DNA from: Chryseolinea soli
GTDB lineage: Bacteria > Bacteroidota > Bacteroidia > Cytophagales > Cyclobacteriaceae
NCBI RefSeq assembly: GCF_003589925.1
Contig: NZ_CP032382.1
Coordinates: forward strand, 3,596,001-3,660,000
Reading direction: 5' to 3'
Length of the DNA: 64,000 nt
The notes beneath the pieces are model-generated. The model was not told the origin of the DNA, did no database searches, and was given only the letters and a program-made list of their open reading frames with translations. Position numbers and translations under genes: made by a program. Positions 18,302-27,979 of this stretch are shown here, piece by piece; the first letter of the stretch is position 1, and each line of letters opens with the position of its first letter.

Positions 18302-19654
18302 ATGAAACGAAAAGCATTTGTGGTCTTTGCTGTTTTAGCGCTCATGGCGCGCGGAAGGGTAGAAGCGCAGCAAACCTATAACCTTCAGCAATGCACGGAG
18401 ATCGCACTCAAACAAAGTCTTCAACTAAAGGCGGATGCACTTGATCTGGCGAAAACCGATGCGTCGATCCAACAAGCCTATAGTGCCTTACTGCCGAGTG
18501 TCACGGTGAATGGCTCCTACCAGTATGCACCCCAGGTACAGGCCAGCGTCATTCCCGCAGAAACATTCGGCGGACCGGAGGGGACTTACACGGCTGCACG
18601 TTTAGGTGTTCGTCAGACCAAGTACGCCACTGCGGAGCTCTCGCAGAATTTATACAATCCCTCGGCGCTCATCGGTTTGAAAGCCGCCAAGATCCTGGTC
18701 ACCGGCAATCAACTGCAGATCAGGAGCAGCCAGGAGGACCTGGTTTACAACGTGGCGGCCACCTACTATAACATCCAGTCTTTGATGAAGCAGGAAGAAC
18801 TGACGAAGCTGAATCTGCAGAACACGGAAGCACTCTTGCAAAGCACCACCGATCAATTGAAAGCCGGCCTGGCCACGCAAACCGACGCAGACCGCCTCAC
18901 GGTCACACGCGACAACACCCGGGCTAACCTGGAAAGTCTTCAAAACAATAAAGAGAAATACTACAACCTGCTCAAAGTGCTGATGAACGTGCCGTTGAGT
19001 GAGCCTGTGGCCATCGACGCTTTCCGCGACAGCGAAGTGATGGTGATGCCGGAAGCTGACTATGATGCCAAGCAGAAAACAAATTATCTCCAGTTGATGC
19101 AAAGCAAACGGGTTGCCGAACTGGACTACAAGAACATCAAAGCGGGCTATCTCCCAACCCTGTCGCTATTCGCCAACTACGGACTCTATGGCTATAACAA
19201 TACGGCCAATCCGTTCGAGAACATCAACGGCAAATTCTATCCGACCTCCGCTGTCGGCATCCGGTTAAAAATCACGGTTTTCGATGGCTTCAATATCCGG
19301 TACCAAGCCCGGCAGCGGCAAATGGAGATCAATAAACTGGATGTCCAGGCGATGCAGACCCTTCAGCAAAATGAAAAAGATGTAGCCGACGCGCTCGCCG
19401 ACATCCGCAGCAACCGGGTGACCTACGAGAATCAAAAAAGAAATCTTGCCCTGGCACAGAAGGTAATGGCCGATATCAACCAGCAATATCAAAGCGGGAT
19501 TGTGAAGGTGAGTGATGTGATCAACACCACCAATGACCTGCAAACCGCGCAAAACAATTACGTAACGGCGGTGATCAATCTCAAGCAAGCGGAGATCAAT
19601 CTGAAAAAAGCACAGGGAACGCTGCTGCCCGATGCAGCCAACCGTATCGATTAA
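18302..19654 (+). CDS. TolC-family outer-membrane efflux protein
   Basis: A protein of 450 residues with a signal peptide (FVVFAVLALMARGRVEAQ). The mature protein has the duplicated OEP architecture: YNLQQCTEIALKQSLQLK opens the first repeat and the long helices are rich in Q, N and A (LQAGL-type LKAGLATQTDADRLTV; YQSGIVKVSDVINTTNDLQTAQNNY). TolC trimers form the outer-membrane channel of tripartite pumps. It is the first gene of an operon with the adaptor 35 bases and the RND pump 1,140 bases downstream, as is usual in Bacteroidota. Confidence 0.93.
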   Translation: MKRKAFVVFAVLALMARGRVEAQQTYNLQQCTEIALKQSLQLKADALDLAKTDASIQQAYSALLPSVTVNGSYQYAPQVQASVIPAETFGGPEGTYTAARLGVRQTKYATAELSQNLYNPSALIGLKAAKILVTGNQLQIRSSQEDLVYNVAATYYNIQSLMKQEELTKLNLQNTEALLQSTTDQLKAGLATQTDADRLTVTRDNTRANLESLQNNKEKYYNLLKVLMNVPLSEPVAIDAFRDSEVMVMPEADYDAKQKTNYLQLMQSKRVAELDYKNIKAGYLPTLSLFANYGLYGYNNTANPFENINGKFYPTSAVGIRLKITVFDGFNIRYQARQRQMEINKLDVQAMQTLQQNEKDVADALADIRSNRVTYENQKRNLALAQKVMADINQQYQSGIVKVSDVINTTNDLQTAQNNYVTAVINLKQAEINLKKAQGTLLPDAANRID

Positions 19655-19689
19655 ACTTAACGCACTCAAAAACATAAAACAGTAAACAC

Positions 19690-20745
19690 GTGAACAGATC
19701 AACAAAAATTACGATCACCGTAGTGATCGCAGGAGCCTTGGTTGCCACTGTGGCATTCAAGCTGATGAGCAATCAAAAAGAAGTAGCAGCCAAAGTCTAC
19801 CACCCCGACATCAATACCGCGGTGGTGGTTCAGGTCGACACGGTCGATGCGGGCAGGTTTGATGTGACGGCCGCGTTTACCGGATCGTTCAGTCCGAACC
19901 GGGAAGTGACCATTGGTTCAGAGACCAGCGGGAGAGTTGTAAACGTAAACGTTCAGGAGGGGTCGCAGGTGAGCACGGGGCAACGCATTGCCCAGTTAGA
20001 CGATCGGCTTGTCCAGGCGCAATTGCAATCTGCACAAGCCAGCTATGACCGGGCCGTGAACACTCTTGCGCGATATCAACAAGGCAGCTCGGGCGTAACA
20101 CAGCTTCAGATGGACAATGCAAAAACGGAGATCCTGACCACGCAAGCACAAATAGAGCAATTGAAAACACAGATCCGGCAGTTTACAATTTCAGCGCCGT
20201 TCGGCGGCATTATTACAAGCCGTAGTTTCGAGTTGGGCGCCATTGTATCGCCCGGCATGCAGATGGCTACGTTGACCGATATCAGTTCGGTGAAACTGGA
20301 GATCAGCGTTCCCGAAAAAAGTATCGCACAGTTCAGCCTGGGCCAGACGATCTACGTGAAGACGGATGTTTATCCCGACGCGCCCTTCAGGGGAAAAGTT
20401 GACATGATCGGGTCGAAGGCCGATGCATCGCATAATTTCCAGGTGAAGATACTGGTTCCAAATCCCAAGTCTGCTATAAAGTCAGGTATGTACGGCACGG
20501 TGGTGCTCAACTCCGAGGCTTCAGGCGATGCACTCACCATACCGCGTTCGGCGTTGTTGGGCTCTTCTGTAAAGCCCCAGGTTTACGTTGTGGAAGCGGG
20601 TGTTTCAAAACTCCGCGACATCCAAACGGGAAGTGGAAATGAACTCCGCATCGAGGTTGTTGGCGGCTTGCGAAAGGGTGAAATAGTTGTCTCGGGTGGG
20701 TTGGTGAACCTGAGTGACGGAACGAAAGTGTCTATCGCGAATTAA
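19690..20745 (+). CDS. RND efflux periplasmic adaptor (membrane fusion protein)
   Basis: A protein of 351 residues starting with GTG at 19690 and an uncleaved N-terminal anchor (ITITVVIAGALVATVAFKLM). The order is MFP typical: a first lipoyl half (FTGSFSPNREVTIGSETSGRVVNVNVQEGSQVSTGQRIAQLDD), a helical hairpin (QLQSAQASYDRAVNTLARYQ), a second lipoyl half (FTISAPFGGIITSRSFELGAIVSPGMQMATLTD), a beta-barrel and a membrane-proximal domain. It bridges the TolC-like and RND proteins encoded on either side. The 35- and 49-base gaps support one operon. Confidence 0.94.
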   Translation: MNRSTKITITVVIAGALVATVAFKLMSNQKEVAAKVYHPDINTAVVVQVDTVDAGRFDVTAAFTGSFSPNREVTIGSETSGRVVNVNVQEGSQVSTGQRIAQLDDRLVQAQLQSAQASYDRAVNTLARYQQGSSGVTQLQMDNAKTEILTTQAQIEQLKTQIRQFTISAPFGGIITSRSFELGAIVSPGMQMATLTDISSVKLEISVPEKSIAQFSLGQTIYVKTDVYPDAPFRGKVDMIGSKADASHNFQVKILVPNPKSAIKSGMYGTVVLNSEASGDALTIPRSALLGSSVKPQVYVVEAGVSKLRDIQTGSGNELRIEVVGGLRKGEIVVSGGLVNLSDGTKVSIAN

Positions 20746-20794
20746 CCGCCCTTGAGCGCCTGCAAGATTTCATTAAAAGTTAAATGATAAAAAG

Positions 20795-23700
20795 ATGACA
20801 TTAACCGAAATATCCATCAAACGACCCTCCCTGATCATCGTGATCTTTACGGTCCTGATTGCCGGGGGCATTTTCTGCTACACCAAGCTCAGCTATGAGC
20901 TGATGCCCGACATGAGTCAGCCTACGCTGGTGGTAACGACCCAGTATCCGGGTGCCGCACCCGTTAACGTCGAACAAACGGTGACCAAGGAAATCGAAGA
21001 CGTGCTCAGCGGTGTCGACGGGATCAAATCCATTTCGTCGCAGTCGCTGGAAGGCAACTCGATCATCACAGCTGAATTCAACGTCAGCACTGACATCGAC
21101 AGCAAAGAGCAGGAAGTGCAGCGGAAGATCAACAATATTTTAAGTGAGCTCCCAACCGATGTGAAGTCGCCGAGCATTTCAAAGGTTACGCCGAGCGACT
21201 CGCCGATCATGCAATTGGCCGCAACGTCGAAATTGAGCAATGCGGATTTTTACGACATCATGAAGAACGAGATCAACCCGCAGTTTCAACAAATTTCCGG
21301 TGTGGGCGAGATCACGTTGATCGGTGGACAGGAAAGGGAAATACAGGTGAATGTCATGAAGGATAAACTCGATTACTATGGTCTTTCTATCCTGAGCATA
21401 ACACAAGCGATCAACAACGCTAACGTAGAATTTCCGGCGGGCAAAGTGAAGTCGGAAAGCCATGGGCAGATGACGGTGCGTCTGGCTGGAAAATTTACAT
21501 CTGTTTCGCAATTAAATGATCTTACGGTTGCCCTTCCCGTGGCAGGGAGTCCGGTGAAGTTGGGGGAAGTGGCAACCGTTTCTGATTTAACAAAAGATCC
21601 GGCGTCAGTCTTCCGGTACAACGGACAGAATGCGATCGGCCTGTTGATAAAGAAGCAAGGCGATGCCAACGCCGTGGAGATCAGCAAACAGGTGAAGGAA
21701 AAGATCGCTTCTCTGGAAAAGAAATATGCAAACGACGGGGTTCAATTTATTATCGCCGACGATTCGGCCGATTACACGCTCGATTCGGCCGAGGGGGTGA
21801 TGCATGATCTGATGATCGCGGTCATCCTGGTTGCGGCCATCATGGTCTTGTTCCTGCATAGCCTGAGAGATTCTGTGATTGTCTTAGTGGCCATTCCCAC
21901 CTCACTGATCTCTACTTTCATTGCCATGTACTTCTTCGGGTTTAGCCTGAACCTGATGAGTTTGCTGGCCCTTTCGCTGGTCATCGGCATCCTGGTTGAC
22001 GATAGCATCGTGGTGCTGGAGAACATCCACCGGCACTTGCATATGGGTAAAGACAAGCGCACGGCAGCATTGGACGGTCGTAATGAAATCGGATTTTCGG
22101 CACTGGCCATCACCATGGTCGACGTTGTGGTGTTCGGTCCGCTGTGTCTCATACAGAATACCATTGGTGACGTGCTCCGCCAGTATTCGGTAACGATCGT
22201 GGTGGCAACGCTCATGAGTTTGTTTGTTTGTTATACCCTCACGCCCTGGCTTGCCTCGCGTTTTGGGAAAATAACGATACTCAGCAACAATAGCTTTTTT
22301 CATAAACCACTGATCTGGTTCGAGCAGATGCTTGAGGCGTTGACCGAATGGTACACCGGGGCACTGCAATGGGCGTTGAAGCACAAGTTGATCATGTCGG
22401 GTTTTATTGTTGCGCTTTTTGGTGTGATCGGGGTGGTGATGAACATGGGCGTGATCGGCAATGAATTTGTTACCGAAAGCGACAAAGGACAATTCCGTCT
22501 TGCCCTGGAGTTCGACAAGAGCCTGACAGTGAAACAAAACAACCTGCGTAGCATCGGGGTCGAGAACTATCTGCGCAAGCAACCCGACGTGACTACGGTT
22601 TTCAGCAACGTGGCGGGTAGCAGCACGTCCTCGCTCGTTGCCGGGGTAGGTTCGGATTATAAAACCGAGTTGACGGTGACCCTGATCGATAAAACGGAGC
22701 GGAGTGTTTCTACTGAGCAACTGATGTTGAAGAAGAGCCAGGAAATCTCCAGGCTGTTCCCCGGCGTGAAAGTGAGTCCCAGCATGGTGAGCCTGGTCAA
22801 CGGCGGCGACCCGATTCAGATCGTTTTGAATGGCGAGAACAGCCAGGAGCTGATGGCTGCGGCCAACGAACTGAAAGCGCGCATTGCCCTCATGCCCGGT
22901 GCGATCAATACCAGTTTGAGCGTAGAAGCTGGAAATCCCGAAGTTGAAGTGAACATCGACCGGGAGAAAATGGGACAGTTGGGACTGAACATTTACAACG
23001 TCGGTGCGACATTACAGAACGCCTATGCCGGCAACGATGACGCGAAGTACCGCGTCGGCAATAATGAATACGACATCCGTGTAAAGTTTGATGACTTCAA
23101 CAAACACGATGTAGAGGACGTGAAAGATGTCACGTTCGTAAACAATTCCGGGCAGATCATCAAGCTATCGCAGTTTGCAAACGTCGTGCAGAGCAGCGGC
23201 CCCAGTGTGTTGGAGCGCAAGGACAGACGCGCTTCCGTGACGGTGAAGAGCAACATACTCGGTATTACATCGGGCGAACTAGGCGACAGGATCAACCAAT
23301 CGCTGGCCGAAAAACCGCTGCCGGCAGGTATCGACATGCGATGGACGGGTGATGCCGAGCGTCAGTCTGAATCGTTTGGATCGCTGGCCGCGGCGATCGT
23401 GGCGGCGCTGCTGCTGATGTACCTGGTGATGGTGGCCTTGTACAACAATTTCGTTTATCCTTTCGTCGTGTTGTTTGCCATTCCGGTTGCCTTTATCGGT
23501 GTGTTTCTTGCCCTGGCGCTTACCAAATCTTCGATGAGCATTTTTACCATCCTGGGGATGATCATGTTGCTGGGGTTGGTGTCCAAAAATGCGATCCTGA
23601 TCGTCGATTTTGCCAACCATCGCAAAGAGCACGGCGACAGCACCTGGACGGCACTGATCGCTGCCGGGAAAACAAGGTTGCGTCCCATCTTGATGACGAC

Positions 23701-23929
23701 CCTGGCCATGGTGATCGGTATGATTCCCATTGCCACCAGCACGGCGGCGGGAAGTGAATGGAAAAATGGATTGGCTTGGGTGCTTATCGGGGGACTCACC
23801 ACAAGCCTGTGTCTCACGGTTTTTGTCGTGCCGATCGTATACTACTGTGTTGACCGGGTGGGCGACCTCTGGAGAAAGAGATTTCCAAAAAAAGAAGAAA
23901 CGCTTTCCGGCACGGTAGTGTCGCACTGA
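20795..23929 (+). CDS. RND (HAE1-type) efflux pump permease
   Basis: A protein of 1044 residues, full length for AcrB-like pumps. Two halves each carry one N-terminal helix, a large periplasmic porter loop and five further helices. The proton-relay Asp pair is present in GILVDDSIVVLENIHRH and the helix-10 Lys in LGLVSKNAILIVDFAN, so the pump should be functional. Substrates cannot be predicted from sequence. It is the third gene of the tetR-controlled operon; a small gene follows 23 bases downstream. Confidence 0.95.
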   Translation: MTLTEISIKRPSLIIVIFTVLIAGGIFCYTKLSYELMPDMSQPTLVVTTQYPGAAPVNVEQTVTKEIEDVLSGVDGIKSISSQSLEGNSIITAEFNVSTDIDSKEQEVQRKINNILSELPTDVKSPSISKVTPSDSPIMQLAATSKLSNADFYDIMKNEINPQFQQISGVGEITLIGGQEREIQVNVMKDKLDYYGLSILSITQAINNANVEFPAGKVKSESHGQMTVRLAGKFTSVSQLNDLTVALPVAGSPVKLGEVATVSDLTKDPASVFRYNGQNAIGLLIKKQGDANAVEISKQVKEKIASLEKKYANDGVQFIIADDSADYTLDSAEGVMHDLMIAVILVAAIMVLFLHSLRDSVIVLVAIPTSLISTFIAMYFFGFSLNLMSLLALSLVIGILVDDSIVVLENIHRHLHMGKDKRTAALDGRNEIGFSALAITMVDVVVFGPLCLIQNTIGDVLRQYSVTIVVATLMSLFVCYTLTPWLASRFGKITILSNNSFFHKPLIWFEQMLEALTEWYTGALQWALKHKLIMSGFIVALFGVIGVVMNMGVIGNEFVTESDKGQFRLALEFDKSLTVKQNNLRSIGVENYLRKQPDVTTVFSNVAGSSTSSLVAGVGSDYKTELTVTLIDKTERSVSTEQLMLKKSQEISRLFPGVKVSPSMVSLVNGGDPIQIVLNGENSQELMAAANELKARIALMPGAINTSLSVEAGNPEVEVNIDREKMGQLGLNIYNVGATLQNAYAGNDDAKYRVGNNEYDIRVKFDDFNKHDVEDVKDVTFVNNSGQIIKLSQFANVVQSSGPSVLERKDRRASVTVKSNILGITSGELGDRINQSLAEKPLPAGIDMRWTGDAERQSESFGSLAAAIVAALLLMYLVMVALYNNFVYPFVVLFAIPVAFIGVFLALALTKSSMSIFTILGMIMLLGLVSKNAILIVDFANHRKEHGDSTWTALIAAGKTRLRPILMTTLAMVIGMIPIATSTAAGSEWKNGLAWVLIGGLTTSLCLTVFVVPIVYYCVDRVGDLWRKRFPKKEETLSGTVVSH

Positions 23930-23952
23930 TCATCCTTTAACAAAATAAAAAC

Positions 23953-24225
23953 ATGGAAAATAAACCAGTCCTTTCCATACGCGAGCTGACGGAGATCATC
24001 CGCAATTGTCAATCCGCGCCAGAGATCGAACGCTTCATTTCAAACATACGAACCGAATTCGATAGCCATTCCATTTCTGACCAGGCTTTTTTACTGGCCA
24101 TGATGGGAGTCACGTTGATGACCATAACAGCAACGCCTGATCCGCTGGATCACGACATGGGCAAGATGCATTTATCCCGATTGCTGAGCGCGGTGAATTG
24201 GAAGGGGAACGACAATTTAAATTGA
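23953..24225 (+). CDS. Small hypothetical protein at the end of the efflux operon
   Basis: A protein of 90 residues (MENKPVLSIRELTEIIRNC to NWKGNDNLN), predicted helical, without signal peptide or membrane segment. I do not recognise a family. The ATG lies 23 bases after the RND stop on the same strand, which suggests co-transcription with the pump. The codon pattern looks ordinary for the region. Confidence 0.55.
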   Translation: MENKPVLSIRELTEIIRNCQSAPEIERFISNIRTEFDSHSISDQAFLLAMMGVTLMTITATPDPLDHDMGKMHLSRLLSAVNWKGNDNLN

Positions 24226-24365
24226 CAGCACTAGTCGTCTAGGAGACCAACTCAAAAGCCTTTGCTTGTGGTTTTTACCGGGATGATATGATTGTGCATT
24301 CATCTTGGTACGATCAGCAGTTTTCAGAAACAAGATCATAGAAAATTTTAAAAGTACAACTTCAC

Positions 24366-24764
24366 ATGAACAACGACAGTATTGCCACAAAAACGAATAC
24401 GGAGTTTATCTATCAGACAGAAGGGTCTATTTTGATCGCCCGGTTTCATGGGTTTCAGAAACCGGACGAGGCCGCGAAAGACAACCAGGTACTGGACCAA
24501 ACCATCCGTCAGAAAAGAGTCCGGGCGCTGTTGATCAACCAGCGGAATATCAAAGTGCTGTCGGGTGAAATGCAGTCGTTGATCCTCGATAACGCTGCCA
24601 AGGTGGTCGACCGCCGGGTGAAGCGGGTCGCGATAGTCATGCCCGAAGATGTTTTTGCGTTGGCAGCCGTTTCAAAAATTCACAGTCAGTCTAAAATAGC
24701 CGGGGTGGCCGTGCAATTATTCTCTTCGGAGCCGGATGCCGTGGAGTGGCTGCGGAAGTCTTGA
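24366..24764 (+). CDS. STAS/SpoIIAA-like small protein
   Basis: A protein of 132 residues with alternating strands and helices (FIYQTEGSILIARFHGFQKPDEA, VRALLINQRNIKVLSGEMQS, RVKRVAIVMPEDVFALAAVSKIHSQ, GVAVQLFSSEPDAVEWL). The order and the ending (an IAxFxSxxxAxxWL pattern) are those of SpoIIAA-like/STAS-fold proteins of Bacteroidota, which are often linked to stress or signalling but are uncharacterised. It stands alone between the efflux operon and the PD40 genes. The family call is by pattern and only moderately certain. Confidence 0.6.
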   Translation: MNNDSIATKTNTEFIYQTEGSILIARFHGFQKPDEAAKDNQVLDQTIRQKRVRALLINQRNIKVLSGEMQSLILDNAAKVVDRRVKRVAIVMPEDVFALAAVSKIHSQSKIAGVAVQLFSSEPDAVEWLRKS

Positions 24765-24913
24765 GGGTAAATGCGACATGGTCAAAGAAAGATACAACAA
24801 CGGCAATGCCAGGAGAAAAATAACCATCCCAATCCATCCCCCAGGGCGTGGCATGACAAAGAGCATATTTGTATCTAATATTGTATCGACCTGCCGGTGC
24901 ATGGATCAATCCT

Positions 24914-25909
24914 ATGAATCTCTTATTCCCCTGGCTATACGCAATCTGTCTGTCGATTGCTTCTGCATCGATACACCCATCGCTTCGTATGAAAGATGCG
25001 GCCGTGGCAACTCCCGTGATCATGGCCGAAAGTATTCTTTCGACCGAAGACGATGAGTTTGGCGGAACGTTGTCGCCGGATGGGAAGCTGTTCTTCTTTT
25101 GTAAACGTGCGCCCACAACCGGGAGGAGCAATTACATCGCGATCTGTTTTGTGGAAAATAAAAACGGATCGTGGGCCAACGTGCAAGTGGCTCCGTTTTC
25201 GGGGCAGTATCGCGACTTCAATCCGCAGTTCTCCGCAGACGGCAGCAAACTCTACTTCATGTCAACGCGACCCGTGACAACCGGTGTAGCCAAAAACGAC
25301 AGCGACATTTGGTTTGTCGAACGAAAGACAAACGGCTGGAGTGAGCCGGTCCACCTCGGTGAAGCGGTGAACAGCCCGTATGTCGAATATGCCTGTTCGT
25401 TTGCTAACACCGGCGACATGTATCTGAGCAGCGGGAGAAACGGCCGCGATGTACGCATGTATGTATCGCGGTTGACGAATGGGGAATACCAGGCACCCGA
25501 GGAGCTGAGCGAAGTGGTCAACACCGTATTGCCGGCCTTGGATGCCTGCATCGCGCCCGATGAAAGTTACCTGTTGTTTACTTCGGCCGGAAACGACGAC
25601 ATGATCGTTCCGAAGCAGGGTGTCATTTATCCGAGAAGCGACTTATACATCTGCTACAAGATCCAGGGAACGTGGTCAAAGCCAACGATTCTTCCCGAAC
25701 CCTTGAACTCGGTCGCCGACGACGGAAGTCCCGCTGTGTCGCGCGATGGGAAGACACTCTTTTTCACCAGCAAAAGAAATTTTGCATCGATACCAATGGC
25801 CAAAAAGCTCAATCACCAGGAGCTGGAAAAGCAGTTGCACGGCACGCTGAATGGTTTGGGAAACATCTATGCCGTGAGTACAGACGGATTGAAAACAAAA
25901 GGGCAATGA
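24914..25909 (+). CDS. PD40 (WD40-like TolB-type) propeller protein, paralogue 1
   Basis: The ATG at 24914 begins a signal peptide (MNLLFPWLYAICLSIASA) and gives 331 residues; a TTG 15 codons earlier is less likely. PD40 repeats run through the protein: FGGTLSPDGKLFFFCKR, FNPQFSADGSKLYFMSTRP, ACIAPDESYLLFTSAG and SPAVSRDGKTLFFTSKRN. Such six-bladed propellers bind peptides or glycans in the periplasm. Its stop overlaps the next paralogue's start in an ATGA, and the two share the DDEFGGT opening and the NGLGNIY ending, so they are a recent tandem duplication. Confidence 0.85.
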   Translation: MNLLFPWLYAICLSIASASIHPSLRMKDAAVATPVIMAESILSTEDDEFGGTLSPDGKLFFFCKRAPTTGRSNYIAICFVENKNGSWANVQVAPFSGQYRDFNPQFSADGSKLYFMSTRPVTTGVAKNDSDIWFVERKTNGWSEPVHLGEAVNSPYVEYACSFANTGDMYLSSGRNGRDVRMYVSRLTNGEYQAPEELSEVVNTVLPALDACIAPDESYLLFTSAGNDDMIVPKQGVIYPRSDLYICYKIQGTWSKPTILPEPLNSVADDGSPAVSRDGKTLFFTSKRNFASIPMAKKLNHQELEKQLHGTLNGLGNIYAVSTDGLKTKGQ

Positions 25910-26877
25910 CAAAACGTTTGGTCCAGATCGGCTTGTTCATCACGCTGACATCTGCGGCGATAGCGCAGGCCTTACCGTTTGCCAAGAAGGACAAAGCCGA
26001 TACCATCACCTTATTTGGCGAAGGCATTATCTCTACACCGGATGATGAATTCGGTGGAACGTTTACACCCGATGGAAAAACAGTATTCTTCTCCAAGAGC
26101 GTGCCGGGATCCTATTTTTATACCATCTGCTTTTCAGAATTCAAAAACGGAACGTGGACTGCGCCACAGGTTGCGCCTTTCTCCGGCACCTACCGTGACT
26201 TCGACCCGGTGATTGCGCCCGACGGAGAAACGATGTTGTTCGCATCCGACAGACCCGTGGGCGATGAGGCCAAGCATGACTACGACATCTGGATGGTGCA
26301 ACGCACAGGAACCGGGTGGGGGAAACCAACCCGCCTTCCCGAACCGGTCAACTCCGCATTCGACGAACATTTCGCTTCGATGGCTGCCAGCGGAAACATC
26401 TACTTCAGCTCAACACGTCCCGACTCCACTGGAAACCAAACCGGTTCCGATGTATACTCAAGCAAACGCGTGGATGGAACGTATAAAACAGCGGAGCGCA
26501 TGAACGCCGTGAGCACGGATGCCTTCGAGCTGGATGTCATTATTGCGCCTGATGAAAGCTATATTCTTGTTGGCGCCGCCGGAAGACCGGATGGACTGGG
26601 TGGCTTCGACATCTTCATCAGCCGGCAGGTTAAAGGACAATGGCACGAGGCCGTGAATGCAGGCCCAAAAATAAACTCCCCGTTTCGCGACTACAGTCCA
26701 CGGATCTCGCCCGACGGCAAATACCTGTTCTTTACTTCAGAACGCGATTTTACAACCTTGCGAAAGCCCACCGCGCCCCTCACGTATCCCGAGCTGGTAA
26801 AGTTTTTCCGGGGCACGCTCAACGGGTTGGGTAACATCTATCAGATCGACCTCGATGAAATTGTAAAATCGAAGTAA
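25906..26877 (+). CDS. PD40 propeller protein, paralogue 2
   Basis: A protein of 323 residues from the ATG at 25906, which overlaps the previous stop by four bases (ATGA); the frame is open further upstream but the signal peptide (LVQIGLFITLTSAAIAQ) fixes this start. The PD40 blades are FGGTFTPDGKTVFFSKS, FDPVIAPDGETMLFASDRP, VIIAPDESYILVGAAGR and YSPRISPDGKYLFFTSERD. Its ending (GTLNGLGNIYQID) matches paralogue 1. No partner domain is attached. Confidence 0.86.
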   Translation: MTKRLVQIGLFITLTSAAIAQALPFAKKDKADTITLFGEGIISTPDDEFGGTFTPDGKTVFFSKSVPGSYFYTICFSEFKNGTWTAPQVAPFSGTYRDFDPVIAPDGETMLFASDRPVGDEAKHDYDIWMVQRTGTGWGKPTRLPEPVNSAFDEHFASMAASGNIYFSSTRPDSTGNQTGSDVYSSKRVDGTYKTAERMNAVSTDAFELDVIIAPDESYILVGAAGRPDGLGGFDIFISRQVKGQWHEAVNAGPKINSPFRDYSPRISPDGKYLFFTSERDFTTLRKPTAPLTYPELVKFFRGTLNGLGNIYQIDLDEIVKSK

Positions 26878-27007
26878 TTTTTTAGCCCGTCGAACATCAA
26901 CTCGTCGATTTTTAATATAACCATAACTTTACCATTAAAATGACGTTAGATGGTAATAGTAATTTAGAGCAAATAAATCGCGATCGCCTATGGTTTTGGA
27001 TAAATCC

Positions 27008-27889
27008 ATGAAGAATCTTTTCCTGATAGCCCTCACGATGCTGATGATGCAGTGCGTCCGTGACCAGCGACGCCAGATTTCGGGCAACTATCCCCAACCT
27101 TTGCCTGATTCCATTGCCCTGCCTTTCCTTCCCGGAATTGTGAGCAGCGACTCGCTTGACTTCAATGCAGCCTTTTCTTCGGATGGAGAGCGTTTTTATT
27201 TTTCAAGATCAAGCCATGGGAAATGGATGATCTACATGACGGAATTGCGGGAAGGTTCTTGGGGCAAGCCCGTGCTGGCGCCGTTTACTGAAACCGAGTA
27301 TTCGCAAGCAGACCCCTTTATATCCCGCGACGGAACGTTATATTATATTTCAAACCGGCCCCGATATGCGGGCGACACCATTCCGGATTACGATATCTGG
27401 TTTATCCGCCCGCAACCCGATGGCTCATGGTCTAAGCCCGAAAATCCCGAAGGTGTAAACTCGGATAGTACCGAATACTACATGTCCCGTGCGGCCAATG
27501 GCAATTTGTACTTTGCATCCAATCGTTCGGGGACGCTGGGATCGCATGACATTTATGTCAGCCGGCACGTCGATGGCGGGTATATAACTCCAGAAAACCT
27601 TGGGCCGGCCATCAACTCGGCGCAAATGGAACACGATCCCATGATCTCACCGGATGAACAATACCTTATTTTTACTTCCGTTGATCGGGCCGATTCGTAC
27701 GGCAGCGGCGATCTTTACTATTCACAGCGCAGCAGCGATGGTACGTGGAGCCCTGCGAAAAACATGGGCAGTAAATTCAATACGAAGACGTATGAATACT
27801 GTGCCTATCTGACGCCGGACGGGCAGTATCTCTTTTATAGCACCAACTACGATGTGAAGTGGATCAGCGCCCGGCACTTTCCGTGGTAG
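27008..27889 (+). CDS. PD40 propeller lipoprotein, paralogue 3
   Basis: The ATG at 27008 begins a lipoprotein signal (MKNLFLIALTMLMMQC, Cys at residue 16) and gives 293 residues; an upstream ATG at 26990 adds six residues. The PD40 repeats are FNAAFSSDGERFYFSRS, ADPFISRDGTLYYISNRP, HDPMISPDEQYLIFTSVD and YCAYLTPDGQYLFYSTNY. It is more diverged than the first two paralogues and is separated from them by 130 bases that include an AT-rich stretch with a weak -7-like element at 26924-26931. The three may bind related ligands; this one would be membrane anchored. Confidence 0.85.
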   Translation: MKNLFLIALTMLMMQCVRDQRRQISGNYPQPLPDSIALPFLPGIVSSDSLDFNAAFSSDGERFYFSRSSHGKWMIYMTELREGSWGKPVLAPFTETEYSQADPFISRDGTLYYISNRPRYAGDTIPDYDIWFIRPQPDGSWSKPENPEGVNSDSTEYYMSRAANGNLYFASNRSGTLGSHDIYVSRHVDGGYITPENLGPAINSAQMEHDPMISPDEQYLIFTSVDRADSYGSGDLYYSQRSSDGTWSPAKNMGSKFNTKTYEYCAYLTPDGQYLFYSTNYDVKWISARHFPW

Positions 27890-27979
27890 TCAGTGTGTAT
27901 TAATCAGGAAACCGATAAATGGATATTCAAGGAAAGAAGAAATGTAGGAACCCGGATATTCATTGAGTTCCCAATTCTC

